This document shows, piece after piece, positions 24,853 to 33,600 of a DNA stretch of 36,216 nucleotides. This DNA is from an uncultured Crocinitomix sp. Lineage in GTDB: Bacteria; Bacteroidota; Bacteroidia; Flavobacteriales_D; Crocinitomicaceae. The stretch's first letter is position 1; the number at the start of each line of letters is the position of its first letter. The notes under the pieces are model-generated. The model worked only from the letters and a program-made list of their open reading frames with translations. It was not told the DNA's origin and did not search any database. The stretch covers positions 1 through 36,216 of the forward strand of contig CAKZON010000027.1 of assembly GCA_937136425.1 (NCBI GenBank), read 5' to 3'. Made by a program: the position numbers and the translations under genes.

Positions 24853-25392
24853 CTAATAATTGCTTTTACGCCTTACTTGACGTTTACTAACTGGGAAAAT
24901 AACCGGTCCTTTTTCTCCCTTATAATTTCTATAAGACGAATATTTATATGTTGCTAAATAATCAGTCATCTCCTCTACAACTGGATCATCATAACATTCT
25001 TTGACCTTTTCACCTATTAATAAATGATAAAGCCTCACGTCAAAAAAGTCATGATACTCAAACAACTGTTTCACATTATTGTAAAGATCTCTTTCTTTAA
25101 AATAAAAGTCTAATTCATCATTAAGCACTGCATGCCTTACTAAAACTTTATGCAATTCATTTAAAAAATGATTTATGAAGATGATTTTTTTCTCGGTCAA
25201 CACATGCAATACAAAATAGATGCGCTCATCTGAGATAAAATATCCTTTTAAGCGCGTATTTGTTTCACAAATTGTTCGGTTAATAGCTATTGCTATTAAA
25301 TCCTTAACCTCTTCACCTTTAAAGTGATTACGCCAGCTTTTCATCTCCAACACTAACTTTTTATCCGAAATATGTTCGCTAACGATTTTCAT
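24853..25392 (-). CDS. Unknown eCIS-operon protein, faintly transposase (Y1/REP)-like
   Basis: A 179-residue soluble protein. The start overlaps the AAA+ ATPase stop (ATGA), which indicates translational coupling. GYFISDERIYFVLHVL sits where Y1/REP-associated transposases have the strand with the His-hydrophobic-His pair, and DYLATYKYSSYRNYKG resembles the 'DY-x-W-SSYR-x-Y' signature near their C-terminus. The HUH histidines are absent and no catalytic Tyr context is clear, so it would be inactive as a nuclease. The resemblance is weak and may be chance. Its position next to the ATPase suggests a structural or assembly role. The family is otherwise unrecognised. Confidence 0.6.
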   Translation of the reverse strand: MKIVSEHISDKKLVLEMKSWRNHFKGEEVKDLIAIAINRTICETNTRLKGYFISDERIYFVLHVLTEKKIIFINHFLNELHKVLVRHAVLNDELDFYFKERDLYNNVKQLFEYHDFFDVRLYHLLIGEKVKECYDDPVVEEMTDYLATYKYSSYRNYKGEKGPVIFPVSKRQVRRKSNY

Positions 25393-26753
25393 AAAGCTTT
25401 GTTTTGGATGGTTTTATGCTCTTTGGCAAACTCTCTCCTCAATCCATTCAACAATTCTTGTTTGGTCACTGTATCACTATCTCTTTTAATAGCGGCTAAA
25501 GCACAATGGCGTAAAACATTTATAATTGCCCCTCCTGCCAATTCATAATTCTCAGCCAATGCATATAAATCAACAGATTCATCTAATTTACAAGGGCCTG
25601 CAAATGCTTTTTGCCAAAGTTGATAACGTTGTTCTATACTCGGCATTCGGAAATGAATCATAGATTGAAACCTTCTGGTAAAAGCCGCATCAATATTATC
25701 CTTTAAATTAGAAGCTAATATCACCACACCCGAATACTCTTCAATGCGTTGCAATAAATAACCCGTTTGTTGGTTCGCATGCCTATCATTAGAGGTTTGT
25801 GCCACTGTTCTTTTCCCGAATAAAGAATCAGCTTCATCAAAAAACAAAATCCAATTTTTATGTTCAGCTATGTCAAAGATTTTGGCTAGATTTTTTTCAG
25901 TTTCTCCAATGTATTTGGAAACAATCATAGATAAATCAATACGGAAAACATCTTTACCTGTAGTTTTTCCCAAAATAGTAGCAGTAAGTGTTTTACCCGT
26001 ACCTGGAGGACCGTAGAACAAAGTACGATAACCTGGCTTTATTTTTTTATCCAGTCCCCACTCTGTAATTTTAGCCCTGCCCTTTGTTAACCAAGTATTG
26101 ATCTCCAACAACTCTTCTAGAATAGCATCTTCCAAAACAAGATCATCCCAATCCATTTGAGTTGTAATTTGGTGAGCTGGAAACTCTGAAGAATGTTCTA
26201 ACGGCAACTCCTCACCAGTTTGAAAAAAATGCAACCAACGTTCGCTAATCGATAATAAGTCAGCATTTGAAAACAGGTTGTCTGCTGTTTTTTTTCGATT
26301 TATAATTTGCTCCCGAATCAGAAATGACTTTGAGCTAATACTTCTATTAACAGCATTTCTTATAGAAGAATCAACCCCACAAGTAATGAATAACAACGTT
26401 TGCACGGTTGGTAAAAAACCATTAAATGCATTGTCTATGTAGCCGCCAAACTCTGTAAATGACCGATCATATAGTTGATTTTTCCCAAAAAACACATCCA
26501 ATTTTTCTGGATATACATGCGGTACCATTGCCAATATAATTGCTAGCCTTTCATAAATATTAAGTTCATTTTTATGGATAAAATTAGCATAAGCTCCTCC
26601 ATCATCTTCATTCAAAATTGGGGTCTCAACTGTTAACCAAGTATCTTCATAACCTTCGTGCATAAGGTAACTTGAAACAGCATAATGAATAACCTGTTCC
26701 AACCATTCAAATTCTTTTTCTAAACACGCAATATGTTTATTATCTTCCTCCAT
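25389..26753 (-). CDS. AAA+ ATPase of contractile injection system (Afp15-like)
   Basis: 454 residues from ATG 26753; a TTG three codons earlier is less likely. The start overlaps the upstream gene by 14 bases. The N-terminal 200 residues are the eCIS-specific region, with EFEWLEQVIHYAVSSYL near the start. The AAA+ core has Walker A GPPGTGKT (248-255), Walker B ILFFDEAD (302-309), sensor-1 region ASNLKDNID (347-355) and the arginine-finger segment AFTRRF (357-362). Afp15 and its PVC homologue are needed to make or stabilise mature particles and stay in the producing cell. This is one of the most reliable eCIS markers in the window. Confidence 0.92.
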   Translation of the reverse strand: MEEDNKHIACLEKEFEWLEQVIHYAVSSYLMHEGYEDTWLTVETPILNEDDGGAYANFIHKNELNIYERLAIILAMVPHVYPEKLDVFFGKNQLYDRSFTEFGGYIDNAFNGFLPTVQTLLFITCGVDSSIRNAVNRSISSKSFLIREQIINRKKTADNLFSNADLLSISERWLHFFQTGEELPLEHSSEFPAHQITTQMDWDDLVLEDAILEELLEINTWLTKGRAKITEWGLDKKIKPGYRTLFYGPPGTGKTLTATILGKTTGKDVFRIDLSMIVSKYIGETEKNLAKIFDIAEHKNWILFFDEADSLFGKRTVAQTSNDRHANQQTGYLLQRIEEYSGVVILASNLKDNIDAAFTRRFQSMIHFRMPSIEQRYQLWQKAFAGPCKLDESVDLYALAENYELAGGAIINVLRHCALAAIKRDSDTVTKQELLNGLRREFAKEHKTIQNKAL

Positions 26754-27666
26754 AAACTTCAAAAAGCTGCTCTAAGTCATCCAAATCTGCGTTCACCCAT
26801 TTAAAATAATCCAAGGCTGTGTTTGGGTTGAGTTGATTACCTTGCAACAAATCCAAAATACTTGGCCCCATCTGCTGCATTCCTGTTCCTGCATAATTAT
26901 CTTGCGACATCTCTAATGGATGCTCATAAAAATCTTTTGCCCAATTATGATGTCCTTGCTGACGTCTTATCATATCACTAATAAAAACATCAACTTTACC
27001 ATCCTGCACCACTAGTTTTTTGGCTTTAAAAAACTGTGATTTAAGCAAGTTTTCTTTTTGATAGTAAGCCATATCCTTAGATTGAATTGTTTTACTGGAT
27101 GATTCTCCAAAAATGTCAACCAATCCAAAATTCTCTGTTTCAGTTGCAATCTCTAATTCTGCTTCTTTATTTCCTGCAACTGCTAATGTCCAATCACTTA
27201 GTGTTACACAATCCGTTACCAAATACAATTCGCGAAAAGAATAATAGGTTTGCGTTAGCTTTATAATTAGCTCATTTTGTATTTGACCCCAATTTGCAAT
27301 TCGAAAAGCCTTAGGATCATTTCCTTTAAAAATAAAGCTTCCTAAATCGTCAAAAGCTAACACCTGCTTACTAAACTCAAATTCACCATCAATGGCATTT
27401 TGTCCCGTTCCTCTACCTGAATATGGTTTAGAACTGCCTTGCTGAAACACCCAACTGGACGGATTGAGTTTTATTTCATTTTCAAAATCAACTTCATTAG
27501 CATCAATAATCATAGGATTAAAAATATTTCCTAAAAAAATCAGCTGTCCGTTTCTGATTTGAAAAAAATCTCCGGGATAAACATTTCCTGAATTTGGGAT
27601 TACGGAGAAATATCCTCCGGTTCTATTATACGTTTCCCTGTAAAATTTCTTAAATATATTATCCAT
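26740..27666 (-). CDS. Unknown eCIS-operon protein (308 aa)
   Basis: ATG 27666 is chosen; a GTG at 27696 would start inside a hairpin loop. The N-terminus MDNIFKKFYRETYNRTGGYF is followed by a beta-rich part (FSVIPNSGNVYPGDFFQIRN, GQLIFLGNIFNPMI). A middle domain, a charged helical stretch (QSKDMAYYQKENLLKSQFFK) and an acidic C-terminus (DLDDLEQLFEVYGGR) follow. I recognise no family. In Afp and PVC, the tape-measure gene is directly followed by the ATPase gene, so this protein and the two before it are extra. Membrane-active effector, fibre or assembly factor are all possible. The 3' end overlaps the ATPase gene. Confidence 0.75.
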   Translation of the reverse strand: MDNIFKKFYRETYNRTGGYFSVIPNSGNVYPGDFFQIRNGQLIFLGNIFNPMIIDANEVDFENEIKLNPSSWVFQQGSSKPYSGRGTGQNAIDGEFEFSKQVLAFDDLGSFIFKGNDPKAFRIANWGQIQNELIIKLTQTYYSFRELYLVTDCVTLSDWTLAVAGNKEAELEIATETENFGLVDIFGESSSKTIQSKDMAYYQKENLLKSQFFKAKKLVVQDGKVDVFISDMIRRQQGHHNWAKDFYEHPLEMSQDNYAGTGMQQMGPSILDLLQGNQLNPNTALDYFKWVNADLDDLEQLFEVYGGR

Positions 27667-27686
27667 ATTGATTGGTGTTAAAATGC

Positions 27687-27708
27687 CATCTGACACAATG
27701 GTCAGATG
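27687..27708 (-). terminator. Intra-operon hairpin (attenuator candidate)
   Basis: CATCTGAC (27687-27694) and GTCAGATG (27701-27708) form a perfect 8-bp stem with a six-base loop, followed on the minus strand by GGCATTTTAA. It lies between the 280- and 308-residue genes. It could be a weak terminator or an mRNA-stabilising 3' end that sets different levels for the genes on either side. Confidence 0.4.
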
Positions 27709-27724
27709 ACATAAGGTTTTACTT

Positions 27725-28567
27725 TTAAGATGCTAAAGCGGCGGCATTAGCAGCAGCATAACCAGCCTCAAGAGACTGTAATTTAATTTGTGCTTGCATT
27801 AATTGTGCATTGGCAGTATTAAGCTGCTTTGTTACAGAATCAACAGCATCTGACGCCGTTTTATTTGCTGTCACAGCACTATTGTAAGCATTATTAATTA
27901 GTACTCTAATTTTTTCAAGATCATTCTTATTGGTTGATTTCTCGTTTAATGTACCATCTGCATTTGCAGGCTCATTTAACGAGTTATATAAAGAAATGCT
28001 CTCCCCTAGTTCTAAACCAGTTGCGGCTCTTGCTTCAATAATGCTTGCTTGAGCTGTAAAAGTAGAATTTAAAGCAACTAGCATTAAAGCAACAGCGTTA
28101 TTCGCATCTGTTCCAGCCTTCGTTATCATATTAACTAGGTCGTCAGAGATTAGTGGATTCAATGCTTTTTTACGAATGATTAAATTCTGCAATTTATCAA
28201 TCACTTCAGCTGAATATATTAGTTCAAGCATTACCTCTCTTACTTTTAGCGCTAATTGCTTTGTTCTTTGATCGGCTGAATTAACTTCATTAAAAGCAAT
28301 TTCAGAATTGTCTTTTAAATTTTTAGCCATATTAATAATATTAGCTAAATCACTTTGATTTTTAGTGGCCACATCTAAACTTGTCACAGATGCTGATAAA
28401 TCGGCCTTAAATGTATTTGACTTTTCTGTCAATGAATCTACTACAGATTGCAATTGCATTACTTTATCTTGTGCATTCATCACATCAATTGATAACGCAT
28501 CTAATTCTGCTTTTTTAGCTTCTGTAACTCCGTATTTTACCGGTATAATTGGTGTTATAGTTGTCAT
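27725..28567 (-). CDS. Ala-rich helical eCIS-operon protein (280 aa)
   Basis: Almost entirely helical and coiled-coil-like, Ala/Asn/Thr/Leu-rich, without signal peptide or Cys. Heptad-type segments include DALSIDVMNAQDKVMQLQSV near the N-terminus and TANAQLMQAQIKLQSLEAGY at the C-terminus. The middle (about 100-190) is more hydrophobic (LVNMITKAGT, AVALMLVALNSTFTAQASI). It is encoded 18 bases after the 647-residue protein and shares its composition, so they probably act together. A fibre, spoke or helical-bundle component of the particle is plausible, and an alpha-pore-former-like cargo cannot be excluded. No known family is recognised. Confidence 0.75.
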   Translation of the reverse strand: MTTITPIIPVKYGVTEAKKAELDALSIDVMNAQDKVMQLQSVVDSLTEKSNTFKADLSASVTSLDVATKNQSDLANIINMAKNLKDNSEIAFNEVNSADQRTKQLALKVREVMLELIYSAEVIDKLQNLIIRKKALNPLISDDLVNMITKAGTDANNAVALMLVALNSTFTAQASIIEARAATGLELGESISLYNSLNEPANADGTLNEKSTNKNDLEKIRVLINNAYNSAVTANKTASDAVDSVTKQLNTANAQLMQAQIKLQSLEAGYAAANAAALAS

Positions 28568-28585
28568 AATATTGGGTGTTTAATC

Positions 28586-30529
28586 TTATGTTAATGAAAA
28601 TTTGATACTCTTAGTATTTATAAAATTGGATAAAGCGTTAGTGTATTCCGCGGCTTCAGACGCTTCAACAGTTGAATAAGAAAGTACCACGGGTATATAT
28701 TCGTCTCCAACAATTAGTTTATTTCCAAAATTATCAGTTGTAGTATCGTCCAACGTTACTTGAAAAGTTCCAGATACTGAATTCGCACCTGCTGCAGTGC
28801 TACTGTCTAACTCTGCAACTTTGTACAATCCTGTAGGAACTTGTTCTGCCAATGTCAAATTAAAAAACACACCGTTTTTCCCAAGTGTTTGATATCCATC
28901 AACTTTAGCTTTTCCAAGTTCATTTATTGTCGTTTGATTTGTTGCAATTGTTGCATTTGCAGCTTCAAGACCCGATAAAGCCTTAGATTCTTCAGGAGAT
29001 AGTTTAGTTAACTTTGCTGCTGTTAGGCTTTTTGCACCAGAAACATGTTCTTCCAACCTTTCAATTTTAATTGCTCCGTTATAGCCCGTTTTAATCTTAT
29101 CAATTTCACTTTGCGCTGCTTTAATATTTGCTTTGCTTTTTGCTAACTTTGAAGCATATGCAGCTCTTTTTTTAGTGGTAGGCAAGTTAGAATCAGACAG
29201 CAAGTTTCCAACTTTAGCCGAACCAGACGGTAAAAACATAACACGATATTGCATTGTGTAATTAGCTGGCTGCGTTACTTTAAATTCGAATTTACCACCT
29301 GAATAAGCAGGAGTTGCAGATGCTGGAAATTTAACTGCGTTTAACAAATGAGTCATCTTAAAGTTTTCAGATCCAGCAGAAAGTACTTCCTCATAATTAT
29401 TAATCATGTTCTTATACTCCTGTGTCATTTTGATATATAAAAAGAGGCAATATTCTTTTCCTAAATCAATTGAGTTTCCATTAGAATCATCAATACTCGT
29501 TCGGTTTACCTTTTGACTGTAAGACATTGGCAAACTAGAAGTGCCAGGATCTAGTTTAACAAACATTGGTTTTCCGTTTGGTGATGTTCCAGTTATGGCA
29601 GCCTCTGCAGAGGTTGTTGAAAAAGTTGATTTGGATGCACTATCAACAACAATCACATAATATGCTTGAACGGCATTTTGAGATTGCCCATTCGCATCTT
29701 TTTTCGGATAAAGTGGAGTTAAATAAGAATTAAATGAAAATGAAAAACCTGCATCTGTCGGCTTGTTTGCTCCATCCATTATCTTCAACCCAGAGTTCAA
29801 TTCCAAATTGCTTAATTCATAAGCTGTAGTTATTCCATAATTTGCTGCGTTCAGGTCCTCAGTTAATCCCTCCGCTTTTTTCTCAATATTATTTGCTTCA
29901 ACAGCTGCTGTATTTTGCGCATCTAATGTAGTTGAAGTAGCTTCAAACTGTGCCACATAACCTTCATTTAAAGCATTTAATGCCGCACCTGTGGACTGTG
30001 ACTCAGTTAAAACAGTGCTTGCAGTTATTGACGAAGCCAACATTGTTGACTCCATAGCCAATTGTGAAGCAAGCTCAGCATTATAGGCCGTTATATCCAT
30101 ATTGGCTTTTGCTGCTTCAGTTTGCTTATGAATTGTAGATTTATAGGATGCCGCACTAACAATACTGAGCGCATTTCCAAGATCTCCAGCCAATTGCACA
30201 ATTGCATTTGCAGCAATTTGAACGTTTGAAGCTGCCACGGCGGTATTATTCACGGCTTTGTCTACGTAGGCTTTCTCTTGCGTTGCGGCATCAATAACAT
30301 TAACACCAGAGTTATTATTTTCATTAACTGAAGTTAAAATATCTTGCTCCTTTTCATAAGTTTCTAAAGTCGCATCAAATTTATCATTTGCAGAGATTAA
30401 GGCCCCTTGCGCATAATAAAGCGAAATTTCCTGCGCACTTAGGGTGCTTTGTGTTTTTTGTAAGGATTTCGCCTGCTCGTCGAGAGAGTTTACAATACTC
30501 GCTCTCAAATTCTCATTGTATGTATTCAT
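28586..30529 (-). CDS. Large helical/beta eCIS-operon protein (647 aa)
   Basis: Three visible parts. Residues 1-235 are Ala-rich helices (SLQKTQSTLSAQEISLYYAQ, then ELASQLAMESTMLASSITAS). Residues about 240-440 are beta-rich with conserved aromatic strands (FSFSFNSYLTPLYP, EYCLFLYIKMTQEY). A Lys/Ala coiled coil (about 455-545) follows. Residues about 555-647 form a beta sandwich-like end (GLYKVAELDSS, VSGTFQVTLDD, EYIPVVLSYST). There is no signal peptide; the single Cys is in EYCLF. Position after the tape-measure gene and the stalk-plus-beta-domain layout suggest an external fibre or decoration, but I do not recognise the family. A 135-base A+T-rich gap upstream is the longest in the eCIS run and may hold a promoter. 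Confidence 0.75.
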   Translation of the reverse strand: MNTYNENLRASIVNSLDEQAKSLQKTQSTLSAQEISLYYAQGALISANDKFDATLETYEKEQDILTSVNENNNSGVNVIDAATQEKAYVDKAVNNTAVAASNVQIAANAIVQLAGDLGNALSIVSAASYKSTIHKQTEAAKANMDITAYNAELASQLAMESTMLASSITASTVLTESQSTGAALNALNEGYVAQFEATSTTLDAQNTAAVEANNIEKKAEGLTEDLNAANYGITTAYELSNLELNSGLKIMDGANKPTDAGFSFSFNSYLTPLYPKKDANGQSQNAVQAYYVIVVDSASKSTFSTTSAEAAITGTSPNGKPMFVKLDPGTSSLPMSYSQKVNRTSIDDSNGNSIDLGKEYCLFLYIKMTQEYKNMINNYEEVLSAGSENFKMTHLLNAVKFPASATPAYSGGKFEFKVTQPANYTMQYRVMFLPSGSAKVGNLLSDSNLPTTKKRAAYASKLAKSKANIKAAQSEIDKIKTGYNGAIKIERLEEHVSGAKSLTAAKLTKLSPEESKALSGLEAANATIATNQTTINELGKAKVDGYQTLGKNGVFFNLTLAEQVPTGLYKVAELDSSTAAGANSVSGTFQVTLDDTTTDNFGNKLIVGDEYIPVVLSYSTVEASEAAEYTNALSNFINTKSIKFSLT

Positions 30530-30664
30530 AAGTTTATGGTTTAGAATTATTGTTTATAATTATTTATTTAATTGTTCAAAAAAAGTTTAACTAGTATCTA
30601 TGGTTAGTATTGATTGATAATTCATTTATATAGTTTTTAGTGAATATTATATATTGATATTTTG

Positions 30665-33600
30665 TTAGTAAGGCCAATTGACATGTATTGGTTTCTCCAA
30701 CCAGGGGTACTTTATAATTCCAAAAGAAAAAGGAGAGTGATTTAAAAGAATGTCATAAGCTCTTTTTTCCACGTCTAAAGTCCAACGATCAACCTCTTCT
30801 CTAATTATCCCATCTCTGATTAGCCAATTCCCTCTAAAACCATCCACAGAAGTGTCTCCAATAGCAGACCAATGACTAATTATTGCTGTAATTAAGCCTT
30901 CAATTAGTTCTTTTTCATCAGCAGTAATTTGAATACCTGATGTTACTGGTGATGTTGGATGTAATCCGACAAATATTTTGTTTAAGACTAAATAATGCTC
31001 TTCATTTTCTGCAATTCCGTTGACCAAGAACTGTAAATAATGTACGGCCTTGTTTTGCGCGTTTTTTGATAGAAAAATTCCATCTTTAATTAGATTTAAC
31101 CGATCAAACATCATAACGATATAATTGTTGGCTAATACAAGACCTGCATTGTTAATTGCAATGCCCTCCGCTAATAATTTAGGTGATTCTTCCACTATAT
31201 GTTTTGTTTTATTGTTTAGCAATTCACTCTTAGGAGCAAAACCGTGCTTTTTATTCTTTTGCTCCTGTAATTTTTCTGAAAAACGCTGAAATGCAACCCT
31301 TAGCCCAACTGGTAAATAAGCTTCATTTTTTTGAATTGCTTTAATAATAACTTCCTCCTTTAAACCATACTTAACTTTTGACTCCCACACCAATTCATTC
31401 CATATTTTCTCAGATGAAAGCACACTCCAGTTTCCTGTTTTTAAAGAGATTGCAGTTTTACGGAAAAGTATTTGAGTTAATTGAGTTTTTAAAGTCAATG
31501 AAAAATCTCCTGAACTAAAACAGTTAAACAGTTTTTTAAGTTGATTAATGAGTTTAGTTTGGCTGCTATATGTTGTTTTCAAAAAGTTAAGCCAAATAGT
31601 TAAGTTTATTTTCTTTTGCAAAACACTTACAAACTGCTCAAAATCAACTGACTTACTCAATTCTTGTACCACAAACTCAGGATAATCTTGAAGAAGAGTT
31701 ATCAGCAATGCGTCTGCTCTATTATATTCAGGAATATCAAACCAATTCGGTATTTTATGATCTAATAAAAGAGATTTAAAAAGGTCATGACTTATTTTTG
31801 AATTAAGAATTTGGAATAGCGCCAAACTCCCTTCTTTGCTCACTTTACCCCCATTCATTGTAGCTTTTTGAACAGAACCTTGATTATGGTAAGTATCTAA
31901 ACTAAAATTAGCAAAGGCAGAATTCATATTTACTAAAATTTTAAAAATGAAAGGACTTATATATAAGCTTTGAGCTTGAATAACCGTTAATATATCCTTG
32001 GTCTTTAATCCTTTGTTTAATGTAAGATCTGCTATAAATGATTGAACAAGTTTGGCTGCAGAATCATTATAAGTTGCCTTTTCATGCAATTGCAAAAACA
32101 ATAGTTTCCAACCTAATTGTTTTAACGCGATATGAGTAGAACTTCCTCCTTTGAAATTCACTAGTGCGGTTAAAAAAACCAATATTGATTGAAACTCGGC
32201 CACTTTGATTGTAGCTGAAGAGCTTGCCAAATTCAATAATAATTTGTCAAACGAAAAATTAGTTTCAAAATAAGCTAGAACTGACGGATTAAAATCAACA
32301 GATTCAATAATATTAAAAAATGCAGAAGGATTATTCTTTAGAAGGATGTGAATCGATTCGTTTAAAGCATTACCAGCAGATAATGAATGACCTTTAGAAA
32401 CCTTTTGTAAGCTTTCAATTATTGAATTATCAGAAAACACGACATTCTTTGGCAATTCTGCTTCACTGTTCGCCATTACAACTTTTTGCAGCTGTTGGTC
32501 ACGAACACCTAAAGCATCTTGTAAAATGTTCTTAAATCGCTTGTAATTGCCATTATACGATTCATAAGCCAATAATACATTCCAAAAAATTACAGTTTGG
32601 CGTTTTAAAGATAGATTTGAGAATGTTTTTTCACCAAATATTAAATGCAAGTTTAAGCGACCATTACTTAATTTTTTAGTCCATTTATTTTCAATTGGTA
32701 ATAAATGAGGTACCAAAATCTGCAACGATTGATTAAATCGACTTATCCAATCTTTACCAGAAGATTCTCGCAAATGAGCTAAGTTTTCGGCACTTTTTTG
32801 AGCTTTCACCGCTTTACCTTTCTGAATATCAGTCAACAAGTTTTGAAAACTTGGATTTACAATGCTTAACCTTGGCTCTACTTGCTCATGCAATAGTCGT
32901 TGCAATAAATTCTCTTCTTTTAATTCTTTTGAAAAATCTTGTAATTTGATTCGCATTCTAGAATTCCCATCTTCCTTAATTGTTTGAATAATTTTTTTTA
33001 TAAAAAGCTCAACTCTGCTTGCACCGCTCGCCTTATTTCTAAGTAGAGCTACCAATGACTTCACATATACCTTTTTAGTAAACACAGTTCCCATTTCTGA
33101 AGTTATACTGCTCAAAAACACCTTGACATTATTGATCTCACCTCCTAAAGATGAAGTGCTTGAATTAAGAATAGAGTCACGAAGTATTAGCAATTGATCA
33201 TTATGCAAGACCTCCATAAATTGTTGCTGCGAAGCACTATTCCACGGCTGGTTTTCAAGAAATTGAAAAAACGCGACAGGTTTCTCTTTTAAAAATGCTG
33301 CAAACTTGCTTTGCCCCTTCAGTTTATCCATACTCTTTTCAAGGGATAGTTGATCGGAAGCTGCCGACAGAAAGAATTCTAAATATGGAACAATTGTCCA
33401 TTTAGAAGCACTTTCCATTGCATCAAAGTAGTAATTACGCACTGTTGTAATAGTTGATTTAAAAACCTGTGGATGAATATTAGAATTTGAAGTACCACTC
33501 TTTAACGCCTCATTCATTTCTTGATAAAGCACCTGAGGGGCAACATTTAACCGTTGTAATAACTGAACTAATAATAATTCAATATTTACACTTGCAAGCT

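Noticed and set aside
24853..25392. Active insertion sequence next to the ATPase
   Set aside because: No HUH pair, no terminal inverted repeats, hairpin ends or target-site duplication; the gene is translationally coupled to the ATPase.
26740..27666. Resemblance of the 308-residue protein's N-terminus to gasdermin-like pore formers
   Set aside because: Only a loose beta-turn pattern; no conserved gasdermin motif or C-terminal inhibitory peptide could be shown.
27667..27696. GTG start for the 308-residue eCIS protein
   Set aside because: It would begin inside the loop of a stable hairpin; ATG 27666 is better placed.
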